A stretch of 32,284 nucleotides of DNA from an uncultured Vogesella sp. (GTDB lineage: Bacteria; Pseudomonadota; Gammaproteobacteria; Burkholderiales; Chromobacteriaceae), in NCBI GenBank assembly GCA_946479405.1, contig CAMLGD010000009.1:1-32284 (forward strand), read 5' to 3'. The position numbers and the translations under genes are program-made. This document shows, piece after piece, positions 1 through 10,035 of this stretch (positions are counted from its first letter, which is position 1; each line of letters opens with the position of its first letter). A model generated the notes under the pieces. That model was given only the letters and a program-made list of their open reading frames with translations, did not search any database and was not told the DNA's origin.

Positions 1-1332
1 GATGTCGGCCGGCTTGCCGGTGAAGATCTCGATCAGCTGCTTCAGGTCGGCTTCGGTAGCGGCTTCGTGGAAGGCCACGCCCAGCACGCCGTTACCGGCA
101 TCGCGCAGGTTGATGCCGGCTGCCAGGGCTGCGGCGTAAACGTTGGCCGCATTGGCGCCCAGTTCAACCTGTACGGTGTCGTAGAAGCGGTCGAATGCCA
201 GCTTGCCACCGGCAGCCTTCACCGCGTGGGCGAAGATGGCGGCCATGCGATGGATACGCGCGGCGATGCGCTTCACGCCCTCGGCACCGTGGTACACGGC
301 GTACATGCCGGCGATGTTGGCCAGCAGCACCTGCGAGGTACAAATATTGGAGTTGGCCTTCTCGCGGCGGATATGCTGCTCGCGGGTCTGCAGCGCCATG
401 CGCAGCGCGGTCTTGCCCTTGGCATCGACCGACACGCCGATGATGCGGCCCGGAGCGGAGCGCTTCATCTCGTCCTTGAACGCGAAGTAGGCGGCGTGCG
501 GGCCGCCGAAGCCCATCGGCACGCCAAAGCGCTGGGTGTTGCCCACCGCCACGTCGGCGCCCATTTCGCCCGGCGACTTCAGCGCCACCAGCGCCATCAC
601 GTCGGCCGCGACGATGGCCAGCGCGCCCTTGGCCTTGACCGCGGCGATGTACGGGGTCAGGTCCAACAGTTCGCCGGATTCGCCCGGGTACTGGAACAGC
701 GCGCCGAAGTAGTCGCCGTTGCCGGCCTCTTCCGGATGGCCCAGCACCAGCTCGAAGCCGAAGTACTCGGCACGGGTCTTCATCACGTCCAGCGTCTGCG
801 GCAGCACGCGGCTGTCAACGAAGAACTGCTCGGACTTGGACTTGGACACGCGGCGCGCCATGGCCATGGCTTCGGCGGCGGCAGTGGCTTCGTCCAACAG
901 CGAGGCGTTGGCGATTTCCAGCCCGGTGAGGTCGATGATCATCTGCTGGAAGTTCAGCAGCGCTTCCAGGCGGCCCTGGGCGATTTCGGCCTGGTACGGG
1001 GTATAGGCGGTGTACCAGCCCGGGTTTTCCAGCACGTTGCGCAGGATCACGCCCGGGGTCAGCACCGGGTAGTAACCCAGGCCGATGAAGGAGTTGTTTA
1101 CCACGTTCTTACTGGCCACGGCCTTGAGGTCGGCCAGCGCGTCGGCTTCGCGCTGCGCCGGCGGGATGTCCAGCGCGCGGTTGAAGCGGATATTGGCCGG
1201 CACGGTCTGCGCTACCAGGTCTTCCAGCGAGGAAGCGCCCACGTAGGACAGCATTTCGGCCTTCTCGGCCTCGCACGGGCCGATGTGGCGTTCGATGAAT
1301 TCTTGATGATTGAAGAGTTGCGAGAGCGACAT
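1..1332 (-). CDS. gcvP: Glycine dehydrogenase (P-protein), N-terminal part, cut by window edge
   Basis: P-protein of the glycine cleavage system: the PLP-dependent decarboxylase that releases CO2 from glycine and loads the aminomethyl group onto lipoyl-GcvH. Read on the minus strand from ATG at 1332 (MSLSQLFNHQEFIERHIG), 444 codons are present; the rest of this roughly 950-residue protein, including the PLP lysine, lies beyond base 1. Diagnostic N-terminal stretches are FIGLGYYPVLTPGVILRN and PGWYTAYTPYQAEIAQGR, both typical of GcvP. No strong Shine-Dalgarno is seen before the ATG. It lies 152 bp downstream of gcvH, but an intrinsic terminator and a 19-bp-arm inverted repeat sit in that gap, so its expression may be partly uncoupled from gcvTH. 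The long open frame on the opposite strand is an artefact of codon bias. Confidence 0.95.
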   Translation of the reverse strand, partial: MSLSQLFNHQEFIERHIGPCEAEKAEMLSYVGASSLEDLVAQTVPANIRFNRALDIPPAQREADALADLKAVASKNVVNNSFIGLGYYPVLTPGVILRNVLENPGWYTAYTPYQAEIAQGRLEALLNFQQMIIDLTGLEIANASLLDEATAAAEAMAMARRVSKSKSEQFFVDSRVLPQTLDVMKTRAEYFGFELVLGHPEEAGNGDYFGALFQYPGESGELLDLTPYIAAVKAKGALAIVAADVMALVALKSPGEMGADVAVGNTQRFGVPMGFGGPHAAYFAFKDEMKRSAPGRIIGVSVDAKGKTALRMALQTREQHIRREKANSNICTSQVLLANIAGMYAVYHGAEGVKRIAARIHRMAAIFAHAVKAAGGKLAFDRFYDTVQVELGANAANVYAAALAAGINLRDAGNGVLGVAFHEAATEADLKQLIEIFTGKPADI

Positions 1333-1355
1333 GTCTTCGATTCCGTCTTTCAATT

Positions 1356-1438
1356 GCCACGAAAACACACGGAAACACAGGCGGCAAGGTTGGCCGCAGC
1401 AGCGGTCATGGCCATGTTCTTCCGTGTGTTTTCGTGGC
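1356..1438. repeat. Perfect 19-bp inverted repeat upstream of gcvP
   Basis: Arms 1356-1374 (GCCACGAAAACACACGGAA) and 1420-1438 are exact reverse complements, separated by 45 bases that contain one copy of the GTTGGCCGCA word (1389-1398). The element lies 18 bases upstream of the gcvP start codon and downstream of the gcvH terminator. Arms of this type (CCACG...ACACGGAA) resemble dispersed REP/MITE-like palindromes I associate with environmental Proteobacteria; that family link is inference. It could also fold in the gcvP leader RNA. Confidence 0.8.
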
Positions 1439-1445
1439 TAAAAGC

Positions 1446-1477
1446 AAAAAAGCCCCGCTGTCTTGTGACAGCAGGGC
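1446..1477 (-). terminator. Intrinsic terminator after gcvH
   Basis: On the minus strand an 11-bp stem (GCCCTGCTGTC / GACAGCGGGGC, one T-G wobble) with loop ACAA is followed by six T residues (plus-strand A-run 1446-1451). It begins 8 bases after the gcvH stop codon. It should terminate or attenuate gcvTH transcription before gcvP. Confidence 0.85.
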
Positions 1478-1484
1478 CATTGGA

Positions 1485-1871
1485 TCAGGCGCCGATTTCG
1501 GCTGCGTAGGTAGCAGCATCCATCAGGCCATCCAGATCAGCGGCGTTGGCCGGCTTGATCTTGAAGAACCAGCCCGCGCCGTACGGCTCGCTGTTGGCCA
1601 GGTCCGGAGTGGCTTCCAGGTCGCCGTTAACGGCCAGGATTTCGCCGGCGATCGGGGCGTATACGTCGGAAGCGGCTTTTACTGATTCCACCACACCAGC
1701 CTGCTCGCCATCGGCCAGGTTGCTGCCAACGGACGGCAGCTCAACGAACACGATGTCACCCAGCAGCTCTTGCGCATGCTCGGTGATACCAACGGTAACG
1801 GAGCCATCGGCTTCCAGACGCAGCCATTCGTGGCTGGAAACGTATTTCAGTTCGGTGGGAATGTTGCTCAT
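1485..1871 (-). CDS. gcvH: Glycine cleavage system H protein
   Basis: A 128-residue lipoyl carrier that shuttles the aminomethyl intermediate between P, T and L proteins in the cytoplasm. The lipoylation lysine is Lys65 in the motif [10 protein letters not shown], preceded by the usual GDIVFVELP strand and followed by [12 protein letters not shown], all standard for GcvH; length is normal. The minus-strand start has a good ribosome site (AGGAGAATCAC then ATG). It lies 87 bp downstream of gcvT and is followed at once by an intrinsic terminator. Identification is secure. Confidence 0.97.
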   Translation of the reverse strand: MSNIPTELKYVSSHEWLRLEADGSVTVGITEHAQELLGDIVFVELPSVGSNLADGEQAGVVESVKAASDVYAPIAGEILAVNGDLEATPDLANSEPYGAGWFFKIKPANAADLDGLMDAATYAAEIGA

Positions 1872-1958
1872 GTGATTCTCCTGATGCAGATAGTTTGGAT
1901 ATTGGTTGCGGTGTTACTTAACCGGGGCGACGCTCTCGCCTCGTCGTTATACACCAGC

Positions 1959-3044
1959 TTATTCAAAAACTTTTTGACCGTTGCGCACGAACGGCATTTT
2001 CACCACGCGCACCTCGGTCAGCGTGCCGCGCAGGTCAACCTGGGCGGTGGCGCCGGTGGCAGCCGGAACGCGAGCGATGGCGATGGAATGTTTCAGGGTC
2101 GGGGAGAAGGTACCGCTGGTGATGATGCCCTCCTGGCCATCGACCACTACTTTCTGGCCTTCACGCAGTACGCCGCGGCCTTCCAGTACCAGGCCGACCT
2201 GCTTCATGGCCACGCCGGCCGCCTTCTGGGCTTGCAGTGCCTTGCGGCCGATGAAGTCACGCTCTTCCGGGTTCCAGGCGATGGTCCAGCCCATGCCGGC
2301 TTCCAGCGGCGACACGGTTTCGTCCATGTCGTGGCCGTACAGGTTCATGCCGGCTTCCAGGCGCAGGGTATCGCGCGCGCCCAGACCGATCGGTGCCACA
2401 CCGGCAGCTTGCAGCTGGTTGAAGAAGGTAATGGCTTCGGCGGCGGGGATCATGATTTCCAGGCCGTCTTCACCGGTGTAACCGGTGCGGGCCACGAACC
2501 AGTCGCCGAACGGCAGGCCCTGGAACACTTTCAGGCCCTGGATGGAGGCAGCCCACTCCGGCTTGACAGCACAAACCTTGGCAATGGCCTGCGGGCCTTG
2601 CACTGCCAGCATGGCCAGGTCGCGGCGAACCTGCAGCTGCACGTCGAAACCGGCGGACTGCTTGTCCATCCACGCCAGATCCTTGTCGGTGGTGCCGGCA
2701 TTGATCACCATGCGGTAGCCGTTGGCGGCCAGGTAAACGATCAGATCGTCCACCACGCCGCCTTGCTCGTTGAGCATGCCGGAGTACAGCGCCTTGCCCT
2801 CGAAGCCCAGCTTGGCCACGTCGTTGGCGATCAGCTTCTGCAGCCAGGCCTTGGCGTCCGCACCGGTGATGTCGATCACGGTCATGTGGGAAACATCGAA
2901 CATGCCGGCGTCGCTGCGCACCTGTTCGTGCTCTTTCAGCTGCGAGCCGTAATGGATGGGCATTTCCCAGCCGGCAAAATCGACCATCTTGGCGCCGGCG
3001 GCGAGGTGTTCGTCAAACAGGGGGGTACGTTTCGGGGCCGTCAT
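1959..3044 (-). CDS. gcvT: Aminomethyltransferase (T-protein)
   Basis: T-protein of the glycine cleavage system, 361 residues, which transfers the methylene group from aminomethyl-GcvH to tetrahydrofolate and releases ammonia. Family landmarks are [20 protein letters not shown] near the N-terminus, [13 protein letters not shown], the folate-binding segment [16 protein letters not shown], and [20 protein letters not shown]. Start ATG at 3044 is preceded by GAAGGA at proper spacing. It is the first gene after the tandem glycine riboswitch, so translation or transcription should rise with glycine. gcvH follows on the same strand. Confidence 0.97.
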   Translation of the reverse strand: MTAPKRTPLFDEHLAAGAKMVDFAGWEMPIHYGSQLKEHEQVRSDAGMFDVSHMTVIDITGADAKAWLQKLIANDVAKLGFEGKALYSGMLNEQGGVVDDLIVYLAANGYRMVINAGTTDKDLAWMDKQSAGFDVQLQVRRDLAMLAVQGPQAIAKVCAVKPEWAASIQGLKVFQGLPFGDWFVARTGYTGEDGLEIMIPAAEAITFFNQLQAAGVAPIGLGARDTLRLEAGMNLYGHDMDETVSPLEAGMGWTIAWNPEERDFIGRKALQAQKAAGVAMKQVGLVLEGRGVLREGQKVVVDGQEGIITSGTFSPTLKHSIAIARVPAATGATAQVDLRGTLTEVRVVKMPFVRNGQKVFE

Positions 3045-3082
3045 GCGGAGTCCTTCAGGGTGCGTTCATCCTTCTATACACC

Positions 3083-3293
3083 CCTCTGTCCCTACACCTG
3101 AGATTTTCCGACTGGTGCAGCACCAGCCGTTAGCCCCTTCGGTGGGCGCCTGGAACCAGGCGCCGCTCTCCAGATTCGGCGGGCCGCTCATGGAACGACG
3201 GCCCGATCCTCGCAGTCCTTTTGCCTGAGCGATTGCGGGTGCACTTGCGCCTTCGGCGGCGGCCGGCTTGCCCGGCCACTCTCTCCTGCTGGA
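3083..3293 (-). promoter_or_regulatory. Tandem glycine riboswitch of gcvT
   Basis: Two glycine aptamers read on the minus strand before gcvT. Aptamer 1 (about 3211-3293) contains GCCGAAGGCGCAA (3245-3257) and CTCAGGCAAAAGGACTGC (3212-3229). Aptamer 2 (about 3083-3200) contains CACCGAAGGGGCTAACGG (3127-3144) and CTCAGGTGTAGGGACAG (3086-3102). These are the conserved cores of the gcvT riboswitch family, and each is flanked by variable GC-rich stems. The switch ends about 40 bases before the gcvT ATG. By family precedent it is an ON switch; no intrinsic terminator is evident between it and gcvT, so the expression platform could act at translation. Boundaries are approximate. Confidence 0.92.
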
Positions 3294-3437
3294 TGGGGCA
3301 AGATTATCGGCGCTGGCCGCCGGTCTGGCAAGCCGCACGCGGCTGCATGCCGCGATTATGTAGGCGCAGCGCCACGTTACTTCCCCACACAATAACCAAC
3401 CGCAGCCCTTCCCCGACCAAGTTGGCCGAAGCCCGGC

Positions 3438-4331
3438 TCACACCGTCACCGGCCCGGCCGGCACCTTGTCCAATGACCAATGCCCGCGCGCCCAGGCCCA
3501 CAACTCGGCCAGGCTGCCGCATTCGTTCGGCGGCACATGCCCCAGCCGCTGCAACGCCCGGCGCAGCTCCGCCGCCGCTGCCGCCGGGGCAATCGCCGGC
3601 GCCAGCGTCTGCTTGGACAGCTTCTCGCCGGCCGCGTTGACCATCAGCGGCAAGTGGCAGTAACTCGGGGTAGGCACTCCCAGCGCCCGCTGCACGGCGA
3701 TCTGGCGCGGCGTCGACACCAAGAGGTCGGCGCCGCGCACGATATCGGTCACGCCCTGCGCGGCATCGTCCACCACCACCGCCAGCTGGTAGGCCCAGAA
3801 GCCGTCGGCACGCAGCAGCACAAAGTCACCAATATCGCGCTGCAACTGCTGCACGTAATGCCCCTGCAGCCGATCGTCGAAACCCAGCTCGGCCGCCGGC
3901 ACCGCCAGACGCCAGGCACGCGGCGTACGCCCGACCGCCACGCCATGGCGGCAGGTACCTGGGTAGACCATGCCATCGACGCCGCGCCGGCCCTGTTCGC
4001 TGATTTCCTTGCGCGTGCAGGCACAGCCGTAGGCATCGCCCAGGGCAATCAGCTGGTCCAGCGCCGCACGGTACAGCGGGTGGCGCTGGCTCTGGTACAC
4101 CACCTCGCCGTCCCACTCGAAGCCGAACGCTTCCAGCGTGCGCAAAATGTTGGCCGCAGCACCCGGCATTTCACGCGGCGGATCCAGATCCTCCATGCGC
4201 AGCAGCCACTGGCCACCACGACAGCGGGCTTCAAGATAGCTGCCGACCGCCGTGGTCAGCGAACCGGCATGCAACAAGCCGGTGGGGCTGGGGGCGAAAC
4301 GACCGCGATAATCAGGATTCAGGGCAGACAT
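3438..4331 (-). CDS. gluQ: Glutamyl-Q tRNA(Asp) synthetase
   Basis: Paralogue of the GluRS catalytic core that attaches glutamate to queuosine in the tRNA-Asp anticodon. From ATG at 4331 it is 297 residues. Visible are the class I signature region [17 protein letters not shown], the [11 protein letters not shown] segment, the cysteine pair of the zinc site in YGCACTRKE together with YPGTCRHG, and a KMSKS-like [12 protein letters not shown]. It lacks a GluRS anticodon-binding domain, as expected. A TTG at 4349 would add six residues; neither start has a strong ribosome site, and the ATG matches the family N-terminus better. It diverges from fdxA with a 74-bp gap. Confidence 0.93.
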   Translation of the reverse strand: MSALNPDYRGRFAPSPTGLLHAGSLTTAVGSYLEARCRGGQWLLRMEDLDPPREMPGAAANILRTLEAFGFEWDGEVVYQSQRHPLYRAALDQLIALGDAYGCACTRKEISEQGRRGVDGMVYPGTCRHGVAVGRTPRAWRLAVPAAELGFDDRLQGHYVQQLQRDIGDFVLLRADGFWAYQLAVVVDDAAQGVTDIVRGADLLVSTPRQIAVQRALGVPTPSYCHLPLMVNAAGEKLSKQTLAPAIAPAAAAAELRRALQRLGHVPPNECGSLAELWAWARGHWSLDKVPAGPVTV

Positions 4332-4405
4332 ACGGGAACGGGCAGACAATAATCACAGACAGGCCCCTTTGGCACGGGGCAACCGGCGACTACGGAGGGC
4401 AGGAA

Positions 4406-4729
4406 ATGACGCACGTTGTAACTGAAGCCTGTATCAAATGCAAATACACCGACTGCGTGGAAGTATGTCCGGTGGACTGCTTTCATGAAGGCCCCAATTG
4501 CCTGGTGATCGACCCGGACGAATGCATCGACTGCACGCTTTGCGTACCGGAATGCCCGATCGACGCCATCACGACCGAAGAGGAACTACCGCCGGGCCAA
4601 TTGGTGATGCTGGCGCTGAACGCCGAGCTATCGAAAGCCTGGCCGGTAATCGTCAACCAGAAAGATCCGCTGCCCGACCACGAGCACTGGGCCGGCGTCA
4701 GCGACAAGCGGGATCTGCTGGAGCGTTGA
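4406..4729 (+). CDS. fdxA: Seven-iron ferredoxin (3Fe-4S/4Fe-4S), FdxA type
   Basis: A 107-residue soluble electron carrier. The N-terminal cluster region has the spaced cysteines of [14 protein letters not shown] and the second set [12 protein letters not shown], the pattern of Azotobacter-type ferredoxin I, followed by the C-terminal extension with [13 protein letters not shown]. The ribosome site GGAGGGCAGGAA precedes the ATG. It is convergent with cheD only 9 bp away, with no intrinsic terminator in between. Redox partner unknown. Confidence 0.93.
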   Translation: MTHVVTEACIKCKYTDCVEVCPVDCFHEGPNCLVIDPDECIDCTLCVPECPIDAITTEEELPPGQLVMLALNAELSKAWPVIVNQKDPLPDHEHWAGVSDKRDLLER

Positions 4730-4738
4730 CGCGGCGGC

Positions 4739-5338
4739 TCAGATAAACAGGTCGATATCGCCGCTGCCCTTGCTTTCCGTATCGCGGTCGATACGGCGGC
4801 GGTAGCTGTCCTCTTCCTGCACCAGAGTCTGCTGCGGGCGGATTTTCTTGATCAGCACCTTGCCGCTATCGGTAAAAAAATACACCTTGCGCGCAATATC
4901 CGCCCCCAGGTCTTCCGCCACGATGGGGATGTGCTCCTGTGCCAGAAAGGCATGCACGAAACTGGCATTACGCTGGCCGATGTTCACCTTGGTCATGCCA
5001 TCCAGCACACTGCCGCCACCGAATACCTTGGCTTCCAAGGTGCGCCGGTTGGCGCCCAGCTTGAGCATGTCGTTGATCAACAACTCCATGGCATGGGTGC
5101 CGAAGCGGGCCGGCATCAGCCGGTCGCTACTGCTGCTGCCCTGGTCCGGCAACATGAAGTGGTTCATGCCGGCAATACCGGTAACCCGGTCGCGCAAACA
5201 GGCCGACACGCAGGAGCCCAGCACTGTCACCAGCAGCAGGCCATCATCGGTCGCCTGATATTCACCAGGTAACAGCTTGGCGGCATTCTTGTTGAAATGC
5301 TTGTCGAAATAGCGGTGCGCTGCATGACCTTTTGGCAT
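4739..5338 (-). CDS. cheD: Chemoreceptor glutamine deamidase CheD
   Basis: A 199-residue CheD, which deamidates glutamines in chemoreceptor methylation helices and so tunes receptor output. The catalytic cysteine is Cys43 in TVLGSCVSACLRD and the partner histidine is His60 in AGMNHFMLPD; the later VFGGGSVLDGM and NIGQRNASFV segments are also typical. It is the last gene of the minus-strand che operon: its ATG shares one base with the cheB stop (TGATG), suggesting translational coupling. The N-terminus is about 20 residues longer than minimal CheD proteins, and the C-terminal tail is charged. Confidence 0.95.
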   Translation of the reverse strand: MPKGHAAHRYFDKHFNKNAAKLLPGEYQATDDGLLLVTVLGSCVSACLRDRVTGIAGMNHFMLPDQGSSSSDRLMPARFGTHAMELLINDMLKLGANRRTLEAKVFGGGSVLDGMTKVNIGQRNASFVHAFLAQEHIPIVAEDLGADIARKVYFFTDSGKVLIKKIRPQQTLVQEEDSYRRRIDRDTESKGSGDIDLFI

Positions 5339-6411
5339 CAGTCCTCCCGCTTACGTTGGCCGCACAGATAGGCCAGCACCCGTTCGGCCATACGCGGTAG
5401 CGGCACAACCTCATGCACCGCACCCAGCTCGTAGGCCGCACGCGGCATGCCATACACGACGCAAGATGCCTGATCCTGGCCGAAGTTATAGCTACCGGCT
5501 TCACGCATGCGCAGCATACCGGCCGCGCCATCCTTGCCCATTCCGGTAAGAATCACTCCCACCGCACGCTTGCCCAGCAACGTGGCCGCCGAATCAAACA
5601 ACACATCCACCGCCGGACGGTGACGGTTCACCGGCTCGCTCTGCGCCAGATGGGTAAACAGCTGCCCGCCACGACTGACGATACTCAAATGGGAGTGCCC
5701 GGGGGCAATGTAGATATTGCCGGCAGCCAGCAGCTGGCCATCGCTTGCCTCACACACGCTCATGGCACAACACTGGTCCAATCGCTGCGCAAACGACAGC
5801 GTGAAATGCTCCGGCATATGCTGTACCACCAGCACTGGCGGCGTATTGGCCGGCAAACTGCGGAGAAACTCGCGCAGTGCCTCGGTACCACCGGTGGAAG
5901 CGCCTACCACGATTACCGCCTCCTTGCGCAGGATGGTCATGCCGGCCGCGGAGGCAAGCGGCGGTGCCGTTTGCAGGGTGAAGCGGCTAGGCAACTGCAC
6001 ACGCGCAGCAGCGGCAGTACGGATCTTGTCGCAGATCAGCTCTGCATACTCCTGCATACCGCGCGCGCTATCCCCTTGCGGCTTGGCGATACAGTCTACT
6101 GCGCCCAGTTCCAGCGCCCGCAGGGCGATATCGGAGCCGGCGGCTGTCAACGAGGAAATCATCAGCACCGGGGTTGGCCGCAGGCTCATCAGCCGACGCA
6201 GGAACTCCAGCCCGTCCATGCGCGGCATTTCCACATCCAGCGTGATCACATCCGGATTGGTTTCGCGAATCCGCTCCCGTGCCGCTACCGGATCGGGTGC
6301 CAGCGCCACCACTTCCATATCCGGTGCGGCATTGATGATCTTGCCCAGCACCTCGCGGATCAGCGCGGAATCATCCACCACCACCACCCGGATCTTGCGC
6401 CCCTGCACCAT
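5338..6411 (-). CDS. cheB: Chemotaxis methylesterase/glutaminase CheB
   Basis: Response regulator-methylesterase that removes methyl groups from chemoreceptors. From ATG at 6411 it is 357 residues. The receiver domain (about 5-125) has the acidic pair Asp13/Asp14, phosphoacceptor Asp59 in [17 protein letters not shown], and the KPQG lysine. The C-terminal esterase domain has the serine of [13 protein letters not shown], the histidine of [10 protein letters not shown] and the aspartate of [10 protein letters not shown]. The longer open frame to 6513 overlaps cheR and adds unrelated residues, so the ATG 4 bp after the cheR stop is preferred. Coupled to cheR upstream and cheD downstream. Confidence 0.95.
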   Translation of the reverse strand: MVQGRKIRVVVVDDSALIREVLGKIINAAPDMEVVALAPDPVAARERIRETNPDVITLDVEMPRMDGLEFLRRLMSLRPTPVLMISSLTAAGSDIALRALELGAVDCIAKPQGDSARGMQEYAELICDKIRTAAAARVQLPSRFTLQTAPPLASAAGMTILRKEAVIVVGASTGGTEALREFLRSLPANTPPVLVVQHMPEHFTLSFAQRLDQCCAMSVCEASDGQLLAAGNIYIAPGHSHLSIVSRGGQLFTHLAQSEPVNRHRPAVDVLFDSAATLLGKRAVGVILTGMGKDGAAGMLRMREAGSYNFGQDQASCVVYGMPRAAYELGAVHEVVPLPRMAERVLAYLCGQRKRED

Positions 6412-6415
6412 ATCG

Positions 6416-7276
6416 TTATCCACGCGCCAGGCGATAAGCCGTCTTGCCACAAGGCGCAAAGGTATTGCTGATGTGCTGGATATTCTCGGAGTGCCCCAGC
6501 AGCAAAAGGCCATGCGGCTTCAGGTGTCGGGCAAAATGTTCCAGAATGCCAGCTTGCGTTTGCTTATCGAAATAAATCAGTACGTTGCGGCAGAAAATCA
6601 CGTCAAACAGCCCCAGCTGCGGCCAACTATCATCCACCAGATTGATCTGCCGGAACTGGATCTGCTGCCCGTAGGCTGCCTTGATCTTGACCTTGCCGGT
6701 ATTGCTACCCACCCCGCGCACAAAGAACCGCTGCAGTAATGCCGGCTCCAGCTTCGACACCCGGTCATAGCCGTATACCCCCGCCGCAGCCTTGGACAGT
6801 ACCTGTGTATCGATATCCGATGCCACGATATCGTAACTGTGTGCCGCCAGACTTTGCGCCAACGTAAACAAAATGGAATAAGGCTCTTCGCCGGTCGAGG
6901 CCGCCGAGCTCCACACCCGATACGCCTCAGCACCAGCAGCGTACTGCCGTGCATGCTGCTGCAGCAGATCAAAGTGGTGGTTTTCGCGAAAGAACGACGT
7001 CAGGTTGGTAGTGAGCGCATTGATGAAATGCTCCCACTCGTTTGCTCCCGCAGGGGAGTCCAGCAACGCCAGGTAATCGGCAAACGACTTGAAGCCCTGG
7101 TGACGCACCCGCTTGGCCAGCCGCGCATACGCCATGTGGTTCTTGGCATCGCTCAGTGCGATGCCGGTCTTGTGGTACAGCAACGACCTTACCGCGCGAA
7201 AATCTGCCTCGGAAAAATGCAGATCGCGCGGAAAGATCGCCTCTGTATCGGCAGGCGCTCTCAGAACTCCTCCCAC
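6416..7276 (-). CDS. cheR: Chemoreceptor methyltransferase CheR
   Basis: SAM-dependent methyltransferase that methylates glutamates of chemoreceptors; 286 residues. The N-terminal helical domain ([19 protein letters not shown]) is followed by [15 protein letters not shown] and the SAM-binding core with [24 protein letters not shown] and [12 protein letters not shown]. The start is a GTG at 7276 that lies inside the last codons of the upstream receptor gene, giving a 16-base overlap; no ATG gives a complete domain, so coupling to receptor translation is likely. The receptor ends in an EWEEF pentapeptide that can tether CheR. Confidence 0.94.
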   Translation of the reverse strand: MGGVLRAPADTEAIFPRDLHFSEADFRAVRSLLYHKTGIALSDAKNHMAYARLAKRVRHQGFKSFADYLALLDSPAGANEWEHFINALTTNLTSFFRENHHFDLLQQHARQYAAGAEAYRVWSSAASTGEEPYSILFTLAQSLAAHSYDIVASDIDTQVLSKAAAGVYGYDRVSKLEPALLQRFFVRGVGSNTGKVKIKAAYGQQIQFRQINLVDDSWPQLGLFDVIFCRNVLIYFDKQTQAGILEHFARHLKPHGLLLLGHSENIQHISNTFAPCGKTAYRLARG

Positions 7277-10023
7277 TCGCCTTCGTCAGTCGGCACCGGA
7301 TGCAGCGGGGAATGCACGGCAGACGCTCGGTTATTCAGCACGCCAGGCTGTGGAGCAGGCACCGGCTTGGGCAGCACGATAGCGGCTTGCCTTGCCGGCG
7401 CCGCGGCGGCCAACTTGGCCGGTGCTCGGGCGGCACTGCCATCCAGATGGAAGATGGAGACGGCATCCAGCAGCACCGATGCCTGCTCTTCCAGCGACTC
7501 GGCAGCGGCAGCGGCCTCTTCCACCAGTGCGGCATTCTTCTGGGTATTTTCATCCATCTGGCTCACCGCCAGGTTCACCTGTTCGATACCGGAGCTCTGC
7601 TCGATGGAGGCCGCGGAGATTTCACTCATGATGTCGGCAACGCGACGGATCGACGACACGATCTCTTCCATGGTGCGGCCCGCTTCATCCACCAGCCGGG
7701 TGCCGGATTCCACCTTATCCACCGAGTCGCCGATCAGCCCCTTGATCTCCTTGGCGGCAGCAGCGGAACGCTGCGCCAGATTGCGCACTTCGCTGGCCAC
7801 CACGGCAAAGCCGCGGCCCTGCTCGCCGGCGCGCGCGGCTTCCACCGCGGCATTCAGCGCCAGGATGTTGGTCTGGAAGGCGATACCGTCGATCACACTG
7901 ATGATGTCCACAATCTTGGTGGCGCTCTGGTTGATCTCGTTCATGGTGGACACCACTTGCCCCACCACCACCCCGCCACGCGAGGCAATGTCCGAAGCAC
8001 CCACCGCCAGGCTGTTGGCCTTGCGCGAGTTCTCGGCATTCTGCTTCACGGTGCTGGTGATCTCTTCCATGCTGGACGCGGTTTCTTCCAGGCTGGCGGC
8101 CTGCTGCTCGGTACGGCTGGACAGATTGCTGTTGCCGGCGGAAATTTCGCGGGCGGCGGTATTGATGGACGAGGCGGCATCCTGGATGTTGCCGACGATT
8201 TCACGCAGCCGCGACACGGTCATATTGGTGTCGGTCTTCAACTGACCAAACATGCCCTGGTAGTCGGCAGCAATCGTGTGAGTCAGATCACCCTTGGCCA
8301 ATGCGGCCAACACGGTCGCCACATCGGACAGCCCCTGATTGGAGACGTCCATCAGCTGGTTGATCTGCTCGCACAGGGTGGCAAAGAAGCCGTTCTTGCC
8401 ATCCATCGGAATACGTTGCAGGAAGTCGCCACGTACCGCGGCCCCCACGATGTCGGACACTTCTTTCTCCACCCGCACTTCGTCAGTACGGTCGGCCCAT
8501 TCCACCACCGAGCCCAGGCGCTCACCGCCATCGCTGAACACCGGGTTGGCGATCAAGCGGAAGGTACGACCGCCGACCATGATCTGCGCAACGTAGGTCT
8601 GCTTGAGCGAAGCCAATAGCTCTCGCTGGTGCGCCGGGTTGCGGTGGAAACCGTCCATGCTGCTGCCCAGCAGGGTACGCGAATCGAAGTTCGGCAGCGC
8701 CTTCTTGATGTCCGCCTCGGCATTGCGCAGCATGTCCTGCACACTGCGGTTCATGTAGATAATGTTGCGCTCTGGATCGGCAATCATCACGTTGGACGAC
8801 ACATTGTCCAGCGCCTTGCGGATACGGGTGTTCTCCGCCATCAGGCGTTGTTCTTCCTGGCGCTTGTCCTGCTCCAGCGCCTGCAGCTTGAGCTGTTCGG
8901 TGATGTCCTGCCACTCCACCACCATGCCGATGCCACGATCCTTGGCATCAGTAATCGGGTTCACCAGCAGCACGAAGGAACGGCCGCCCACAGCGATCTG
9001 TGCGCGATGGGCGCTACGCAGATTGGCCAGCAACTTGCGCTGGTAGTCCGGGTGCTTGTGGAAGCCATCGATATTGCTGCCCACCACGCTGCGGGCACTG
9101 AAGTTGGGCAGCTCCTTGCGGATATCGGCTTCGGCATTGGCCAGCATGTCCTGCACTGCGCGGTTGGCATATACCACCACGCCGCTGGCGTCGGCGATCA
9201 TGATGTTGGTGGCGGCGACATCCAGCGCATTGCGTACCAGGATATTGTCCACCGCCTTGTCTGCGGCCAACTTCATGTAATGCGCCAGGCTGCTGTTATC
9301 GTTGTCCGCCACCTGCAGATTGGTTTCCAGGCTACCGGCCGCCAGCTCTTTCATTACCTGTGCCGCAACCGCCGGTTCGCAGCCCAGGGTACGGAACAGG
9401 CTGCGGCTGATCAGCCAGGCAGCCAGTACCCCCACCAGCAGCGACACGCCCAGCAGTACTGTGGTCATCTGCAGCGTGCTGTCGGCGGTCTGGCGCATAT
9501 TGGCAGCGCGTTTTTCAGCTTGGCCTTCTTCATACGCCACCAGCTTTTCGATGCTGGATTGGTAGGCCAGCTGGCTGGGGCGCATACGGGCGAACAGGAA
9601 AGTCTTGGCTTCCTCGGTCTGCCCGGCATTGAACAGTTGGCGGAAGTGCAGCAGATCGGCACGATAGCTCAGGTCGGCCTGCTTCATTGCGGCCTCCAGC
9701 GGCTGGGCTTCACTAGTGGCCGGGTGCTGCTTCAGCTGCTCGAGCGCCGTATCGATGGCACGCAGGGCATCATCGGCCGCCTTGATCTGTTGTGCCGCCA
9801 GCGTGGCATCAGGACTCAGCAGCGCGGTACGCACCACGCGTGCAGTTTCATTGACGTGGTCGGACACATGGTTGGCCGCAGCCGCGCGTGGCAGGTGATC
9901 CTGCGACACCGCCACGATCTCCGACGAGATCAGGTTTAGCCGGGCAATACCCAGAAGCGACGTCGCCGCGATCAGCAACAGCAAGATGCCAAAGCCCAAC
10001 ACCAGCAGGTTCTTTACTTTCAT
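7261..10023 (-). CDS. Methyl-accepting chemotaxis protein with tandem PAS domains
   Basis: A 920-residue membrane chemoreceptor. Transmembrane helix 1 is about residues 5-27, a periplasmic four-helix type sensor about 28-185, transmembrane helix 2 about 186-206, then a HAMP-like segment. Two similar PAS domains follow (about 262-376 and 400-513), sharing NAEADI and GF-H-PxxQR motifs. A second HAMP-like region (about 553-606) leads into the signalling hairpin with the tip [20 protein letters not shown]. The last residues EWEEF resemble the NWETF docking peptide for CheR/CheB, after an Ala/Pro-rich flexible tail. It sits between cheW and cheR, overlapping cheR. The ligand is unknown; PAS cofactors cannot be judged from sequence alone. 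Confidence 0.95.
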   Translation of the reverse strand: MKVKNLLVLGFGILLLLIAATSLLGIARLNLISSEIVAVSQDHLPRAAAANHVSDHVNETARVVRTALLSPDATLAAQQIKAADDALRAIDTALEQLKQHPATSEAQPLEAAMKQADLSYRADLLHFRQLFNAGQTEEAKTFLFARMRPSQLAYQSSIEKLVAYEEGQAEKRAANMRQTADSTLQMTTVLLGVSLLVGVLAAWLISRSLFRTLGCEPAVAAQVMKELAAGSLETNLQVADNDNSSLAHYMKLAADKAVDNILVRNALDVAATNIMIADASGVVVYANRAVQDMLANAEADIRKELPNFSARSVVGSNIDGFHKHPDYQRKLLANLRSAHRAQIAVGGRSFVLLVNPITDAKDRGIGMVVEWQDITEQLKLQALEQDKRQEEQRLMAENTRIRKALDNVSSNVMIADPERNIIYMNRSVQDMLRNAEADIKKALPNFDSRTLLGSSMDGFHRNPAHQRELLASLKQTYVAQIMVGGRTFRLIANPVFSDGGERLGSVVEWADRTDEVRVEKEVSDIVGAAVRGDFLQRIPMDGKNGFFATLCEQINQLMDVSNQGLSDVATVLAALAKGDLTHTIAADYQGMFGQLKTDTNMTVSRLREIVGNIQDAASSINTAAREISAGNSNLSSRTEQQAASLEETASSMEEITSTVKQNAENSRKANSLAVGASDIASRGGVVVGQVVSTMNEINQSATKIVDIISVIDGIAFQTNILALNAAVEAARAGEQGRGFAVVASEVRNLAQRSAAAAKEIKGLIGDSVDKVESGTRLVDEAGRTMEEIVSSIRRVADIMSEISAASIEQSSGIEQVNLAVSQMDENTQKNAALVEEAAAAAESLEEQASVLLDAVSIFHLDGSAARAPAKLAAAAPARQAAIVLPKPVPAPQPGVLNNRASAVHSPLHPVPTDEGEWEEF

Positions 10024-10035
10024 GTTTTCCGCCCC

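Noticed and set aside
67..1509. Open frame of 480 codons on the plus strand opposite gcvP
   Set aside because: It mirrors the codon bias of gcvP on the other strand, crosses into the intergenic repeat and terminator, and has no recognisable domain.
1770..3101. 443-codon plus-strand frame opposite gcvT
   Set aside because: Antisense shadow; gcvT on the minus strand has full family motifs and a good ribosome site, and the frame runs into the riboswitch.
3066..3392. 108-codon minus-strand frame across the gcvT leader
   Set aside because: It covers the two glycine aptamers, whose conserved cores explain the sequence.
6412..6513. Upstream extension of cheB to 6513
   Set aside because: It overlaps cheR by about 100 bp and the added residues are not CheB-like; ATG at 6411 starts just before the receiver domain.
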